A stretch of DNA of 64,000 bases, taken from Hyaloscypha bicolor E (Eukaryota; Ascomycota; Leotiomycetes; Helotiales; Hyaloscyphaceae). Positions 1 to 11,352 of this stretch are shown piece after piece. The stretch covers positions 559,247-623,246 of the forward strand of contig NW_020194575.1 in NCBI RefSeq assembly GCF_002865645.1, given 5' to 3'. Position numbers and translations under genes: made by a program. Within the stretch, counting starts at the first letter, position 1. Every line of letters begins with the position of its first letter. The notes beneath the pieces were generated by a model. The model searched no databases, was not told the origin of the DNA, and saw only the letters and a program-made list of their open reading frames with translations.

Positions 1-1273
1 TGGCCATCTTTTGACAATTGGAAGATCAATGCAATCCCCGCTTCCGCCAACATTACCGCTCAACAGATCCTATGCTTCGTCATCTTCTGGCTTCTCTCGC
101 TGCCATTTCTGTACCTGCCCATCAAGACGCTCCGCTTTTTGTTCGTTGCGAAAAGTATCTTGGTACCGCTTTACTGGACAGCCATGTTCACTTGGTCTGT
201 TACGGCTGCAGGGGGGTTCCCCGATGTCGTAAGTGATTCTAAAATATCATCTTGATTATCCAATTTATTCCTTACCGGGCAATGCTGACTCTTAATAGTG
301 GAAAATGCCAAGTGTGCCCCTTGACGGCATGAGTGTCGGATATCTCTTCGGAATCTGCGTCAATGCTGCCATCTCCGGAAACGCCACGTTTGCTGTCAAC
401 ATCATGGACATTTCGCGACACTCAAAGAGTGACAGAGCCGCGTGGGTAACGCAACTCTTCGCACTACCCATCCTGGTTACCTTGACCGAACTCCTGGGCT
501 GCACGATGGCTGTGGCCTCGTCGGTCCTATACGGCGAAATACAGTGGAACCCCCTCGTGGTCATCAATAACTTCGAAAACCGTCCAGGCAAATTCTTCGC
601 GGGAGCTCTATTTGTCTTCTTCAACATCATGACGAACGTTACTGGAAACTCGATTCCGTTAGCCAATGATCTCACTGGACTGTTCCCTAAATACATCAAT
701 ATTCGCCGTGGGCAGTTCATCTGTGCCATCGTTTCATTCGCCATCTGCCCCTGGGAGATCGAAGCCAAAGCGACAACTTTCCTAGCTTTTATGGGCGCAT
801 ATACACTGTTCTTGGGTGCCACTACTGGAGTTATGATGACGGATTATTTCTGGGTCCGTCGGGGATATGGTATCAACATCTTGCATCTCTTCAAACCCCG
901 TGGAATTTATTGGTACAGTTACGGTTGTAATTGGAGAGCGTTCGTGGCTTGGTTTGTGGCTCTTGCTCCATTCATCCCAGGTATGGTACAGGGCATGGGA
1001 GTCAGGATAATCAACAAGGGAATCCTTAACCTCTATTCGTGGAACTATGTCCTTGTTGTTACGTTTTCAGGATTGCTCTACTTCGTTTTTGCAATAATCT
1101 CACCAGTCCCTGTCCGAACTAGTGATGAGGATCTCGGCAAACTGTATTTGATCGACGGGCTAGATCCGGAAGTCGTGACTGGCGTTTCTAGCAGGTTTGA
1201 AGGCAAAACTGATGAGGGTAGCGACATTGAGAAAAAGAATTACAGAAGTGAAAGTTCGAGTGCCATGGTTTGA
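1..1273 (+). CDS. NCS1 nucleobase/allantoin permease, 5' partial
   Basis: Plasma-membrane proton symporter of the NCS1 family (Fur4/Dal4 type), importing uracil, allantoin or a related nucleobase. The gene runs in from before the window. Exon 1..228 reads WPSFDNWKINAIPASANIT in frame 1. A 70-nt intron (229 GTAAGT to AG at 298) follows in phase 0, then exon 299..1273. Family hallmarks are GNSIPLANDLTGLFPKYINI and CPWEI, with multiple hydrophobic helices and a hydrophilic acidic/serine tail. The missing part should hold the N-terminus and first helices. The substrate cannot be fixed from sequence. The convergent allophanate-hydrolase-type amidase makes allantoin/uracil/urea-derivative uptake the best guess. 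Confidence 0.9.
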
Positions 1274-1627
1274 AGGATTTATAGAGAGGCAACGACTAGC
1301 TGGGGCCGTCGGGCAAGAGCGGCGGCTGTTATTGTATTTACTGCAGAGCCTTTCATTACACAAAACAAGCAATTCATTCTGAAATTTGTCATTTACTGAT
1401 TCGATGTTTTCACGCCTAGTGACTTACGGGCTGTATAAGTGGTCTGGCCTGCTAGCAGACTTAGATTTGCTTATTTATAAGAATACATGATACTGTGAGT
1501 GGCTTCTGACATGATTCACTAAATATTTCAAGTTCAAAATGTCAACGACTTATTCTTAGACATGTTCGCTAATATTTTACTTCACTTCAGCAGATTGCTT
1601 CAGTTGAAACAGTGCTTTATTCTATAT
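1274..1627. other. convergent intergenic spacer
   Basis: 3' ends of the permease and the amidase face each other here. No coding or RNA signal is seen; it probably holds both poly(A) regions. Confidence 0.5.
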
Positions 1628-3109
1628 CTAGAAAGATTTGGAACCCTGGGGTCTCAAATTCGGCATCTCCATAAGCTTCTTTCCGAATGCCATGATCTCT
1701 TTATCTTTTCCCGCTTGCCCTATCAGCGTAACTCCAAAAGGTAAATCTCTTCCATTCTTGTTCTTCCACCACCCCACAGGCACACTGACAGCACACAGAT
1801 CCAACATATTTACAAAGTTGGTAAACTTCCCCATCACTTTATTCCTCGCCATGGGCTCCTCTTCAAGCTCCGCAACTGTGAAATGTCCAACAGTGCTAGG
1901 CACAACCAGAATATCGATCTTGCGGAACTGGATCTCGGCCTGGCGCCTGTGTAATGCCAGTGTGAAGACATCTTGGTATGCACGGGTGGCACTGAAGTTA
2001 TTGTCTGCAGCAACTTGAAACGTTGACTTTATGGCAGGGTGTAAGACCTCTAATCCGTGAGACTTGATGTACGGTTCGAAAGCAAGAAGGCGTTGTGAGA
2101 CGATTGAAGAATCATACAACATTTGATTTGCTGACTCGAAGGGTATATAGTCGATATACGTCTTGACACATCCAAGATCTTTTTCAATCGCTACAACGGT
2201 TTGATCAAAAGCCTCGGCATACACTGGGGATAAACCACGAAGTAAATTTTCGTCAGGAATTCCAAATCGAATCGGGTCGTGCCACGGATCCCACGTCGGA
2301 AGCTCTCGACGTGCATACACGTCGTTCTCATCAAAGCCTTTCATAACGTTCCACACCTCCTCCGCATCATCAATTGTCCTCGCGATAATACAGACACAAT
2401 CGATGTTCTTGCACGCAGGAAACAGGCCCTCGGTGCTGACTGTTCCCAACGTAGGCTTCAACCCTACAACACCATTTAATGCTGCGGGAACTCGAGTGCT
2501 TCCACCAGTATCCGTACAGACCGTAAAGGAGACGAGAGATGCTGCAACGCTGACGGCAGATCCAGATGAGCTTCCACCAGAGATGTAGTCGGCGTCAAAG
2601 ACACAACGAGGAATTCCGTATGGCGAGCGAACGCCGGCAAGACCCGTTGCAAATTGGTCGAGATTGGTTTTGCCGATGAGGATTCCTCCCGCGTCGAGAA
2701 TTCTCGTGATGACCGGCGCGGTTGCTTTTGCTGCATACGTGAATGATGGACAAGCCAACGTAGTTGGGTGTCCTGCTATATCGATAGAATCCTTGACGGA
2801 GAAAGGAATTCCAAATAGCGGTGGGAGCGGTTTTGAGTGATACTTTTCCAGTAATTCTTCTGCTTGGGTAAGGGCCTCTGATTCTGGGATTAGGCGTATC
2901 CAGACTGCTTTATCATGGTAGGAAGCAATCTTTTCATATACGTGACGAACGACGTCAAGAGGTGAGAGCGATTTAGCAGTATATTGCTCATGAAGTCGAA
3001 CAACGTCGAGAGATGAGACATGAACCGAGGAGGCCATGGCCGAGAGCAACTTGGTGCAGGAATACTCTGCTCCTGGTCTAATTTTGACGGCCGCAGAGAG
3101 GACGGACAA
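1628..3109 (-). CDS. allophanate-hydrolase-type amidase (amidase signature family)
   Basis: Single-exon 493-aa enzyme of the amidase-signature family, predicted cytosolic. The Ser-cisSer-Lys triad is visible: Lys in PFSVKDSIDIAG, the glycine/serine loop GGSSSGSA, and the nucleophile region TDTGGSTRVPAA. The stretches GKTNLDQFATGLAGVRSPYG and the later LKPT and DCVC motifs resemble the allophanate hydrolase (DUR2/AtzF) branch, which splits allophanate to ammonium and CO2. Here it stands alone, not fused to a urea carboxylase as in fungal urea amidolyase. The start is uncertain: Met1 (3109) or Met25 (about 3037), the latter with a better context. It converges with the nucleobase permease, suggesting a nitrogen-salvage pair. 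It could also act on another small amide. Confidence 0.88.
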   Translation of the reverse strand: MSVLSAAVKIRPGAEYSCTKLLSAMASSVHVSSLDVVRLHEQYTAKSLSPLDVVRHVYEKIASYHDKAVWIRLIPESEALTQAEELLEKYHSKPLPPLFGIPFSVKDSIDIAGHPTTLACPSFTYAAKATAPVITRILDAGGILIGKTNLDQFATGLAGVRSPYGIPRCVFDADYISGGSSSGSAVSVAASLVSFTVCTDTGGSTRVPAALNGVVGLKPTLGTVSTEGLFPACKNIDCVCIIARTIDDAEEVWNVMKGFDENDVYARRELPTWDPWHDPIRFGIPDENLLRGLSPVYAEAFDQTVVAIEKDLGCVKTYIDYIPFESANQMLYDSSIVSQRLLAFEPYIKSHGLEVLHPAIKSTFQVAADNNFSATRAYQDVFTLALHRRQAEIQFRKIDILVVPSTVGHFTVAELEEEPMARNKVMGKFTNFVNMLDLCAVSVPVGWWKNKNGRDLPFGVTLIGQAGKDKEIMAFGKKLMEMPNLRPQGSKSF

Positions 3110-3470
3110 CGTTGAGCAGTGAAGCGTTCATAAAACTGGATAGAGATAGTTCATGATACAAAGTCTGTCATGAAATCATGTGCGACACATTGGTCTTGTT
3201 TCGCTATCATCCTGCCCTTCGGGCCACACCCGCGGCCGCCGACGGGAATTTCAGATGATCGGGACGGCCCGACTCTCGCTTCGGCCAATAGGGGCTAACC
3301 CTCGCTTGATTTCCATGGATGGCAATGGGATCTTGACTTGAGGCTGAGATTTCAAAGGGGCTGTGCATCGGCTCAGTAACCATCAAGCTGCCATCCGGCG
3401 GTATAGCCACTGCTTGTTCGAGGACATGGTGGTGTGACAGATTTCAAAAATCTACCGTCGCGCTAGAATT
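3110..3470. other. amidase upstream region
   Basis: GC-rich stretch upstream of the amidase, containing GCCGCCGACGGG near 3235. It is presumably promoter; short ORFs here look random. Confidence 0.4.
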
Positions 3471-4039
3471 ATGACCGAAGAAGATAATCTCAAGGTACCT
3501 GAATGGAAAAAGAAAATATATCAGAAGGTATTGCGGGGCCATATCGTGGCTTCCTGCAGCCACAATGCAGAGTGGGGTGATTGTAACGATTTTGTCAAGC
3601 CAATCGCGTTTCTTGCAGCAAAATATTGTTCAAATGAGCCTTGCACAATTGTGTTCGCAATGCCCGATGAGAAATGCACATCCTCTACCATCGAATCACA
3701 TTACTCGCTGTATAGTCGAGGATTAAAGGCCTTCAAAAGCGGATGGATAATCAAATTAACTTTGTAAGCAGACCCCTGTTTGTGACCTTCTTCCAACAAC
3801 TTACTTGATTGCTCAGGCTTCAATCTCGTGTAACAATGAGATATGAGAATCTCCCAGAGAGACAGCATGTCTATGAGTGCGATCTCACTACTGATTTGTT
3901 TTTCCTCCCAAGTACTGCATTGACCCTATGTCCTCATTCTCAAATTCATGAAGTCCTTCTAGAGTTAATACTATTTCTAGAGCATTTTCAGCCCACTATT
4001 CAATCTGGACACAGACACGCACCTCTACACCCATTGTGA
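3471..4039 (+). CDS. hypothetical small two-exon gene
   Basis: Not recognised. Exon 3471..3763 (MTEEDNLKVPEWKKKIYQK...) can be joined to 3817..4039 by a 53-nt intron (GTAAGC to CAG) that keeps one frame open to a stop at 4039, giving about 171 residues. The predicted protein has several cysteines and no clear domain, signal peptide or membrane helix. The splice sites are good, but with no recognisable family this may be a chance ORF or a relic. Confidence 0.3.
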
Positions 4040-4963
4040 ATCCAGACTCTTCTGGGCGGAAGCTACACCTATTTCAATCAGTTTTCTATCGGTGTATTTG
4101 TGGCCCGGGTCTTATGCAAACGGGTGACCCTGGACAGGAGCCATGATGGAAGCAGTTTCTGCTGTTTTTCGTGCGCTGGCATGGAATGAAGAGTCCTGTC
4201 AGCAGATTCTTCCTGTTAATGCGGGAACCGAAAAAGATACAAGCATTCCAGATATTGAGAAGGTAATTGTTTGAGAAGTTCAATTAAAGCTTTTTTTTTT
4301 TGATAACGACTAGGGGTGACTATCCCTACTTTCCGGAGAGTGATTCCCCTTCTCTGCTCGTTTTGACGCAGAACGCGAGAAGAGGTGGGGAATCAGCTAC
4401 TAATATTCCCACGTTCAGAGAAAGTTTATTTTAGTAATATGTTTATACAAGAAGACATTGTGATATAGATAAGTCTTCTTCAGATCATTCCATCTCTCTT
4501 GGTTGTTCATCCAATGATAGCACGCCAATGAATCCGCTGGTGTAAATGGAAAAGGATAGCCTGGCAGAAGGTGATTTGCTACCCCGATATCAGCAGGCAC
4601 TAGCAGAATATCTCTTATAAAGTAACTTTCCGTAAACGTCGCCGATAGCTGTTTAGTACATTGTCAATAACTGATATTTGGTCGAGGCAACCAATATCGT
4701 TGAATTGCTTCGTGGGATGGCGGTCATGCACTGGTTTCAACCTTGTCGCCCTTGAATAGGACAAAGACTTTCATGTGGCTTTATTTCAATGGGATTTTCT
4801 GTGCCCCCGTTGGAGTGAATGCCAATATTGTGTGTTCTGGTGACCGTCTCGGCTTCGTAATTCACTTCGTAAAAGCCGAAAAACTCTTTTCGAGGCTCGG
4901 TGCTGGGCATATAACCAAATGGCAATGATACTGACGAACCACCTGTGGCACTCGGAACGGCTA
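4040..4963. other. intergenic, no supported gene
   Basis: Mixed composition with short ORFs only. The 83-codon minus-strand frame at 4737-4988 overlaps the 3' end of the GNAT gene and is most likely its 3' UTR. Confidence 0.4.
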
Positions 4964-5668
4964 TCAAGAACGTTTTAAAACCCACCAAACATACTCGCTC
5001 TTGTCTCTTCCTGCCTCGTCCCCACCCCTAGTATACCCGCCATCCACAGTCTCTCCTTTCTCAAAACCCACCTTCTGCACAACTCTTTCACTAGCCGGGT
5101 TCTCCGGGTCAATTTTTGCCACCAAATGTTTCTTCCCCTGTAATCTTTCTCCTTTTGCGCTCACTCGTCAGCAAATGTTCCCCTTAACAAAGGCACGTGA
5201 GATGAAGCTGAAGTCTTACTTCCATCAGCGCAATACAACGCGACAAACATTCCCAAAGCCTCACTTGCATAGCCCTGTCCCCAAAAATCGGAATGAATTC
5301 CATACGCAACCTCAGCCGCATCTTCTAATCCTTGGGGAACTCGAACTGTTCCAACTGTTCCTATCATTTTTACTTTCACTTCGTCGTGGCTATTTGAGCG
5401 AAGGATGATGGCATAGTTGTCGATCCACGGTTTCTCCGGCGATGGAGTCCATTTTTGGAGAAGGGATTTGGTGTCATCAATGTTTGGGGATGGTTTTCTC
5501 GTCCTTAATATTGAGGTTAAATCAAAATAGTATTTGACAGTTTTGGAGAGAAGCTCACGAGAATTTCAGGCCGGTGGCATCAGTCATGATGGCATGAAAG
5601 TCTTCTAGGTGATCTAGACTCAGGGGCTGCAGCCACAGACGCGGAGACTCTGCTGCGAATTTTGCCAT
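4964..5668 (-). CDS. GNAT N-acetyltransferase (RimJ/RimL-like)
   Basis: Three-exon minus-strand gene: 5668..5559, 5503..5220 and 5163..4964. The introns are 55 nt (GTGAGC..AAG) and 56 nt (GTAAGA..GAG), and the phases agree (594 nt, 197 aa). The start ATG gives MAKFAAESPRLWLQPLSLDH, the usual opening of RimJ/RimL-type GNAT proteins. The acetyl-CoA loop is visible as GYASEALGMFV after the strand AYGIHSDFWGQ. The later PENPASERVVQKVGFE is the conserved Asn-x-x-Ser motif of motif B. It transfers acetyl from acetyl-CoA to an amine; the substrate (protein N-terminus, small molecule or antibiotic) is unknown. No signal peptide. Confidence 0.8.
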
Positions 5669-5725
5669 ACTTGATGTTTCTGTGGAGTTGAAGAAGAGTT
5701 GAATGAGACTAGAGGAACTGGATAC

Positions 5726-5733
5726 TATTTTAT
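5726..5733 (-). promoter_or_regulatory. TATA-like box of the GNAT gene
   Basis: On the minus strand this reads TATAAAAT, about 60 bp upstream of the predicted ATG at 5668. Position and sequence support that start. Confidence 0.4.
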
Positions 5734-5738
5734 ATTCC

Positions 5739-6359
5739 GCAAGTTGTGATGAGTCAATGGGTAAGAACGGAGCAAATTATGCCGAAGTTGTGCAAATTGG
5801 AGCCACTCGCCTATTCAAGCAGCCTCCCAGAAAGGAAGGTACTAAATGATTGCGAAAAACGGGAAGAGTTAGGGTTATAAGCACTTGGAATCAAGATTCC
5901 AACTGGCTGTAGATGTGTACCAAGCTGGGAAACAGAATTAAAGTTGAGACCAGCGTTCTTGGCACATGATCAACAATTGGAGCTTGATATAAATGGCCTC
6001 AAAAATTCACTCCACACCTTTGCTTACTAAATGTTCACTGAAAAAGTATCAATTTCCAAGTCCGAAGCTACGCGACGCACAAACATCGCTGACTTCAACC
6101 ATTGAAAAATTCAAAGCTAGGACGTGTAGGCCTGCAGGAGCAGAGGCTATTGACTCTGCCAGCGTCACAGAAAAGACAAAGGAAGCGGCAAGCCGGTAGA
6201 AATCAGTGCAGCCTAAGGAACACCAACCAAATTCTTGAAGAGGTACAAGCGTGTCATATATAGCTATGCATCCTCAATTAAAAATGCGTTGTTCCTTTCC
6301 TTTCTATCTCTTACATCCCAGCTCAAACCGTATCACCTCACTCGGTCACCCCGACGTAC
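5739..6359. other. intergenic, no supported gene
   Basis: Lies between the GNAT promoter and the 3' end of the broken hydrolase. Only short, unrecognised ORFs are present. Confidence 0.4.
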
Positions 6360-7574
6360 TCATACAACCCCATCCTCTCCAGCCAATTCTCCATCACGGC
6401 CCACCACATGCTCATTATTCATATCTGCAAACACAATATGCGTATTCCCCCTCAACATGGTCCCCATCCCCTCTCCCAACACCAACACCTCCGCTTGCCC
6501 ACCCAACTCATTGATCAGCCCCGCCGCCGCCCTACTCATCCTAACATGGTTCCCATGAAGCCCTTCCCCTTACCCCTATGGTCCCCCCAGACAAGCTGCA
6601 CCTTAACTTTCGCCAATTTCCTGTAATCCTTGTGGGGAACCACAAATGGACCGAGCCCAGCGATTCCAGAATCCAGTGATGTTAAAAGAGGCAGGGAAGG
6701 CATAGCCAATACTCTCGTAGGCAACGGTGCCTTTGATGTTCGTTGAGTTCGATAGGATAGCAGTCATCTGCGCACGCATTCCAGCAGCTAAATTCGTCAC
6801 GTAGACAAGCCCATCTCCCAACCTGCCTGAATCGGCGGCGAAGGCTGCGGCGTTCGCATGCAATAGAACGTTCTCATCGGTATCAAGCTCATCGTATCTC
6901 TTCCTCACCGCACCCCTCTACGCCTGGTCTCTCACGCCTTCGTCAACGAGATCTGCCCCATTCTCACCGCTGCCAATCAAGCCTGGGAATTGCACCCGGG
7001 CCAAAATGTAAGGTATGAGGGCCCGAAGTTCCAGCTGACGAAGTTGTTGGCGTCGCGGTAGAAGGGGCAATAGGTTATGGGGACACAGGCATAGTTTGTG
7101 CGTCCTACGCGGGGCTCGTCCCATTGGTAGACGGGGTAGTCGCGTTGCAGCCAGAATTCTTTGTAGCCTAGGCCGCCGTCCCAGCGGTTTTGGAAGACTT
7201 GGGTGGAGGAGGAGTGCCATAGGACGAGACTTATTTTGCGGGGGCTCCAGGGGTAAAGTATCTAGGTGTGGAGTTAGCTTCGAGCGGAGTTCGTGAAGGA
7301 GGTACGACGGTTGGGGAAGTGGAAAAGAAGGGGATAAGTACTCTATGCAACCGCGATTACAGGACAGTGTCTGGTTTGGATTTGTGCCGTCCGTGATGAC
7401 TGTCCCCCCTATCTTGAACCCGCCCGACTTCTCGAGCATGATGATTTTTCTTCTCCGGGACCCGGCTGCGAGAGCTGTGCTTGCCGAAGCAACGACTAGG
7501 ACTGCAACACTCAATAATCTTAATCTCACGTCCAGTCCCCGAAATCTGGGGAGCATCGAAGTATTGAGCTTCAT
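6360..7574 (-). pseudogene. secreted alpha/beta-hydrolase (esterase-like) pseudogene
   Basis: The family content is recognisable but spread over all three frames. From 7574 a hydrophobic N-terminus (signal-peptide-like) leads to KSGGFKIGGTVITDGTNPN. A second frame (about 7255-7000) carries LVLWHSSSTQVFQNRWDGG and YPVYQWDEPRVGRTNYAC, typical of a fungal secreted esterase-like alpha/beta-hydrolase group. The next block returns to the first frame with an in-frame TAG (6918-6920), then KRYDELDTDENV and GTVAYESIGYAFP. A shift gives LGPFVVPHKDYRKLAKVKVQLVWGDHRG, and another gives GNTHIVFADMNNEHV at the C-terminus. At least three frameshifts and one stop cannot all be introns, so this is a decayed copy. 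The substrate of the ancestor is unknown. Confidence 0.78.
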
Positions 7575-7599
7575 TATAGGAATCTAATTTCAGAGACAA

Positions 7600-9709
7600 A
7601 CGTAGTGAAATCCTGAAGAGAAGATGAAAGGACTGGCCCCAGAAAAGGACACCGGAAATCTGCTGAATGGAAGAAATGGGAACATGAATGGACCGGGGGC
7701 AAGAAAGAAAATATAATCAAATGTGATGATGCCGATTTATATGTCGTAATCCCGGCCAGCCAAGCTTCCCCAGATTCCGCACAAGCAACATTGCCATGAC
7801 CTGCCCCACAGATTCGGCGCCCGGTTTCCAAGCAGCCTATTACTAACCAGTTCGTACAATAACCTCGCAGAAATAGCCGCCCACGTTCGTACCAGTAGTC
7901 CACTAGGATCATGCAATGAAGAAATTTTAACGCACACTACAATATCTGAAGTGCCGAGCGCAGTACTGTGTCTGCAAGCAAAGACGCGAAATGCCGACAG
8001 GAGTAAAATGCGTAATTGGGCCATAAATAGGTGGGTAATGCTGCGGCTCGGAACGGTCGGCTGGAAGAGTTAGGTAAAGCGATGGGTGGTTTTGGCTAAA
8101 CTCGGATTAAAAGGTGTAGATTTACAACTGATATTATTTCATGCCTTTACCCTCCCCTATTTAGAAGCGAGGTGGGGTTCCGAAGGAAGGAGCTGCACAG
8201 AATATACTTTGTATGGCAGTAGTAACTAAGGAGGTAAGAATGTAAAACCAAAATTATGATCTATTGAAAGCAGGGGAGCTGAAGATGATATTGTAACATA
8301 TTTGAGAAGAGAAAGAATGATCGTTTGCCCGATCCTGGCTAGGATAGTACTACAAATGAACCGAGCTGATGCACTGGCTCTTTCCTAAGAAACTACAATT
8401 TTCTTCCGCATTGCTTGTCTCACCACAATCTATACGACTGCAAAATTCTCCCATGAAAGCATAACCTGTGCCGAGTCTGGATGTCAAACACTGCAGGACC
8501 AAAATGCACGTCAAAACACGACGAAGGCAGTGGAGGATACCTTTAAGCAGATCTTAACAATTACTTTTTTTGACAGCAGGTGCACTGAAACGGATTTTTT
8601 TTATCAGAGAGCCAAGCTGAATAAGTAAAACTAAGGTAAGACGGTGCAGGTTATTAAGCGTCCGAAAGGTTGCAATGCTTAACACAAAGTAGTGGCTTAA
8701 TAGCCAAAATTATATACTAGGAGCTTTACAAAATCATAGGCAGCATGTCCAAGGGCCACATCTAGGCCTGGTAGAACCATTTGCTTCTCAGAAGCAGAAT
8801 TGCATTTGTAAAAAAAAAAGAGATAAAAAAGAGGAATATTGTGGTCGAGCCCCTAGCCCATTTTGCGAGCACAGAATTGTTTGATGTCAGGGACTATTGC
8901 GAAGGTGAAAGAATTTGTGTCAGATTATACTGCATCTTGCTTATTAAGTTAGAAGGTAATGCTGTCGCGGACAGCTGGATCAGGGTCACGTGACCACGAC
9001 TCCTGAAAACCTACGTTGTAATCGGAATATTCCTAGTAGTAATGCAACAATGAAATTATAGCCACTTTACACCCAACAAGAGTCCCGTATCCTTGAAATA
9101 GATCCAACGGGAGCGAGAATGACTTGCATTCACTCCCGAGTATGGCGTTGCCACGAAATCGACACGTTGCCTGGCCACGCTCGCTCCACGTTTTTTATGC
9201 AGATTCACTCGAACGCATCGAACGACATTATTGGCTTCACTAAAGTCAGTGACCAGAACCAATTTGCTGGGACATTGTACCCAGGAACTTGGGACCTTCG
9301 AAAAAGGAAAGAAATTGCATGCTCTTGGAAACCAACAAGATTTCCTGTTTGGGATATTGAACGACTAATAACGAGACTCTCGCGTTCCACAGCTGTGCCG
9401 AACAATTTTGACTGCTAGCAGATTATTCTCCCCAAACTCTTTGGTACATTGCTGAGATTCGAATTGCAGTTCTTTAATGACCAGCTGTACTGGTGTGTGA
9501 ATCGATGTCCCAGAACTTTTCGGAACATTTCTAGCGATTGAGTTCGCGTTCACTCTTTTCAGATAGTTGCCCGTCACAAAGGGAATCGCATTCGTACGAT
9601 CAAACGAATAGATCGAGTCTCCTTCCCTCGAACCATTGTTCCGACCACTCGGTGCGGTTCAATCTTCCAGACCTTGCTGAAACAATGAACTGACATTGTA
9701 CCCAAAGCA
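7600..9709. other. 2.1-kb gene-poor stretch
   Basis: No recognisable protein, tRNA or rRNA. ORFs are short and lack domain features. A poly-A run lies near 8811 and the sequence is moderately AT-rich. It may include promoter and relic material. Confidence 0.4.
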
Positions 9710-10225
9710 ATGGATACAATAACCATGATCGCCTTGCTCTGGCTGAGTTTGCCTCGCCTCGCCCTCCGAGCCATCTTCCTCACTATCGTCTCTCACCTCA
9801 TCTCTCTCGTCTGGAAGATCTTCATACTCCTCGCCCTCAGCTTCGCGCGTGTGATCTCCGCATTATTTTTCGTCCTATTAATATGTCCAATCCGGATCAT
9901 CGAACGAGTCTTCTCCCATCATAGCCCCTCCAATTTTGGCACCAGCATCCAAACCACCAACCACTCGGCTCCGACTCAAGAAAGCATGAGAGGCAACCAG
10001 GCGGGCAAGAACGGCATACCGAATGATTGGGTTACAATCAAACTTTGTGGAACAGATGAGATCTCGCACTTTCAGCTAGATGATCGGACGGTGGTTATAA
10101 CTGAGATGGTGGATGGTATATTCGATGGATGGATTGGGAGCTGGGAGGAGAGGGAACTGTTTGTGACAACGAGAGCGGAAATTGACGTGAAGGTTTCCGA
10201 GTGGCTGAAGACGCGTGAAGCATAA
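9710..10225 (+). CDS. hypothetical small membrane protein
   Basis: Unrecognised 171-aa ORF starting MDTITMIALLWLSLPRLALR. Residues about 5-65 are strongly hydrophobic, enough for two membrane helices. A polar middle follows (Asn/Gln/Ser-rich, residues 70-105), then a soluble C-terminal part with CGTDEISHFQLDDRTVVI and ending in an amphipathic helix. The bias between hydrophobic N-half and charged C-half suggests a real gene, but there is no family match I can name and no intron. It could be a species-restricted gene. Confidence 0.45.
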   Translation: MDTITMIALLWLSLPRLALRAIFLTIVSHLISLVWKIFILLALSFARVISALFFVLLICPIRIIERVFSHHSPSNFGTSIQTTNHSAPTQESMRGNQAGKNGIPNDWVTIKLCGTDEISHFQLDDRTVVITEMVDGIFDGWIGSWEERELFVTTRAEIDVKVSEWLKTREA

Positions 10226-11352
10226 TTGGCGGAAGTGGATGGACGCTGGGGGGCAGGAGGACGCATACCATGCCCCTTCTCGAGAAGGGTCGTGATTGAA
10301 GCCGTTGTTTCCGCTCAGCTGGCTAGAGATGGAAACATAAGCTCCTACATGAAGCATAGCGTCTGAGTAGGGCATCAAGCCGTAATTGTAATCATAATCC
10401 CAAAAGCGGAGGGCAGTAGAGGCAGAGAATGGAACAACTCCTGTTGACGTTGCATCACATGATGACTTCGACACGTGATTGGCACGAGAGACGAGAGCTA
10501 GGGGGATTGAAGGTTGCATCCATCAAGAAATCGCTACTGGAAAGTGGAGAGACGATCTAATTTATCCTATCGAGAAGTGGTGATTGGAGTTGGGAGACTT
10601 GGCTTGCTTCGTGCAGCTTCACATGCTTTTCACGCTCCTCGAATCGAGTTCCCCCTGGCGATGTCGTCACTGGTCAGCAGGAAAGTGTGTTGATACTTGC
10701 GTTGGGGCTGAGAAACCAATTGCAACTAACGTTCATGTTCTACTCGAGCACACCACAATAAGATATCTGAATGCTGAAGTTTTTCATCTTGAGAGTGAAG
10801 CAAGAAGGAAGAGCAGTTCGAGAAGTGAAGTCTCGAAACGCCCACACTGCCAGGGGCAGCTCTAAGCGGGGTAGGCTAAGCTCTTTCCGGCTCGCGCGTC
10901 GGCGATCGCCTCGCATCCGCGCCGACGGACAGGGGCTTGGCAGAAACATGTGAAGCGCAGATGACCGCAACACGCGCTTCACAACACCACCAACCCAACG
11001 AATGGCTGGGCTGTCCTCGTACGAGCACAGCAGCTGAATTGTGCGAGCTTTTCCTTCTCTTCTTCACGGGATCCTCTTCTCTTCTCGTTGTACTCTTCAC
11101 GACGCTCTTTCACGCCGAATTGCAGACGAAACCGAGTCCTAGTCCCCTTGCGAATACGAAGCCCGGATTTTGTTGAATCTTGCATTGGCGCGCATATAAA
11201 CGACAAACTCACGAGAGCAGAGCAGTAGACGTCCCACCTCCATCTGCCTTACCAAACGCGACCCAATTCCTATCCAAACTGTCACCTTGTCGCCAGTAAT
11301 CCTCCACGAACTCTCTCGTCCGGAGAAGCCGGCGCCTCCTGCAAACCTCGAA
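10226..11352. other. intergenic and INSIG promoter region
   Basis: GC-rich patches near 10880-10930 and a pyrimidine-rich run (11050-11110, many TCTTCT) precede the INSIG gene. No supported gene is seen. Confidence 0.4.
11193..11200 (+). promoter_or_regulatory. TATA-like box of the INSIG gene
   Basis: CATATAAA lies 153 bp upstream of the predicted ATG at 11353. A pyrimidine-rich leader follows, as in many fungal promoters. Confidence 0.35.

Noticed and set aside
4737..4988. Minus-strand 83-codon ORF next to the GNAT gene
   Set aside because: It overlaps the last GNAT codons, has no family features and probably lies in the 3' UTR.
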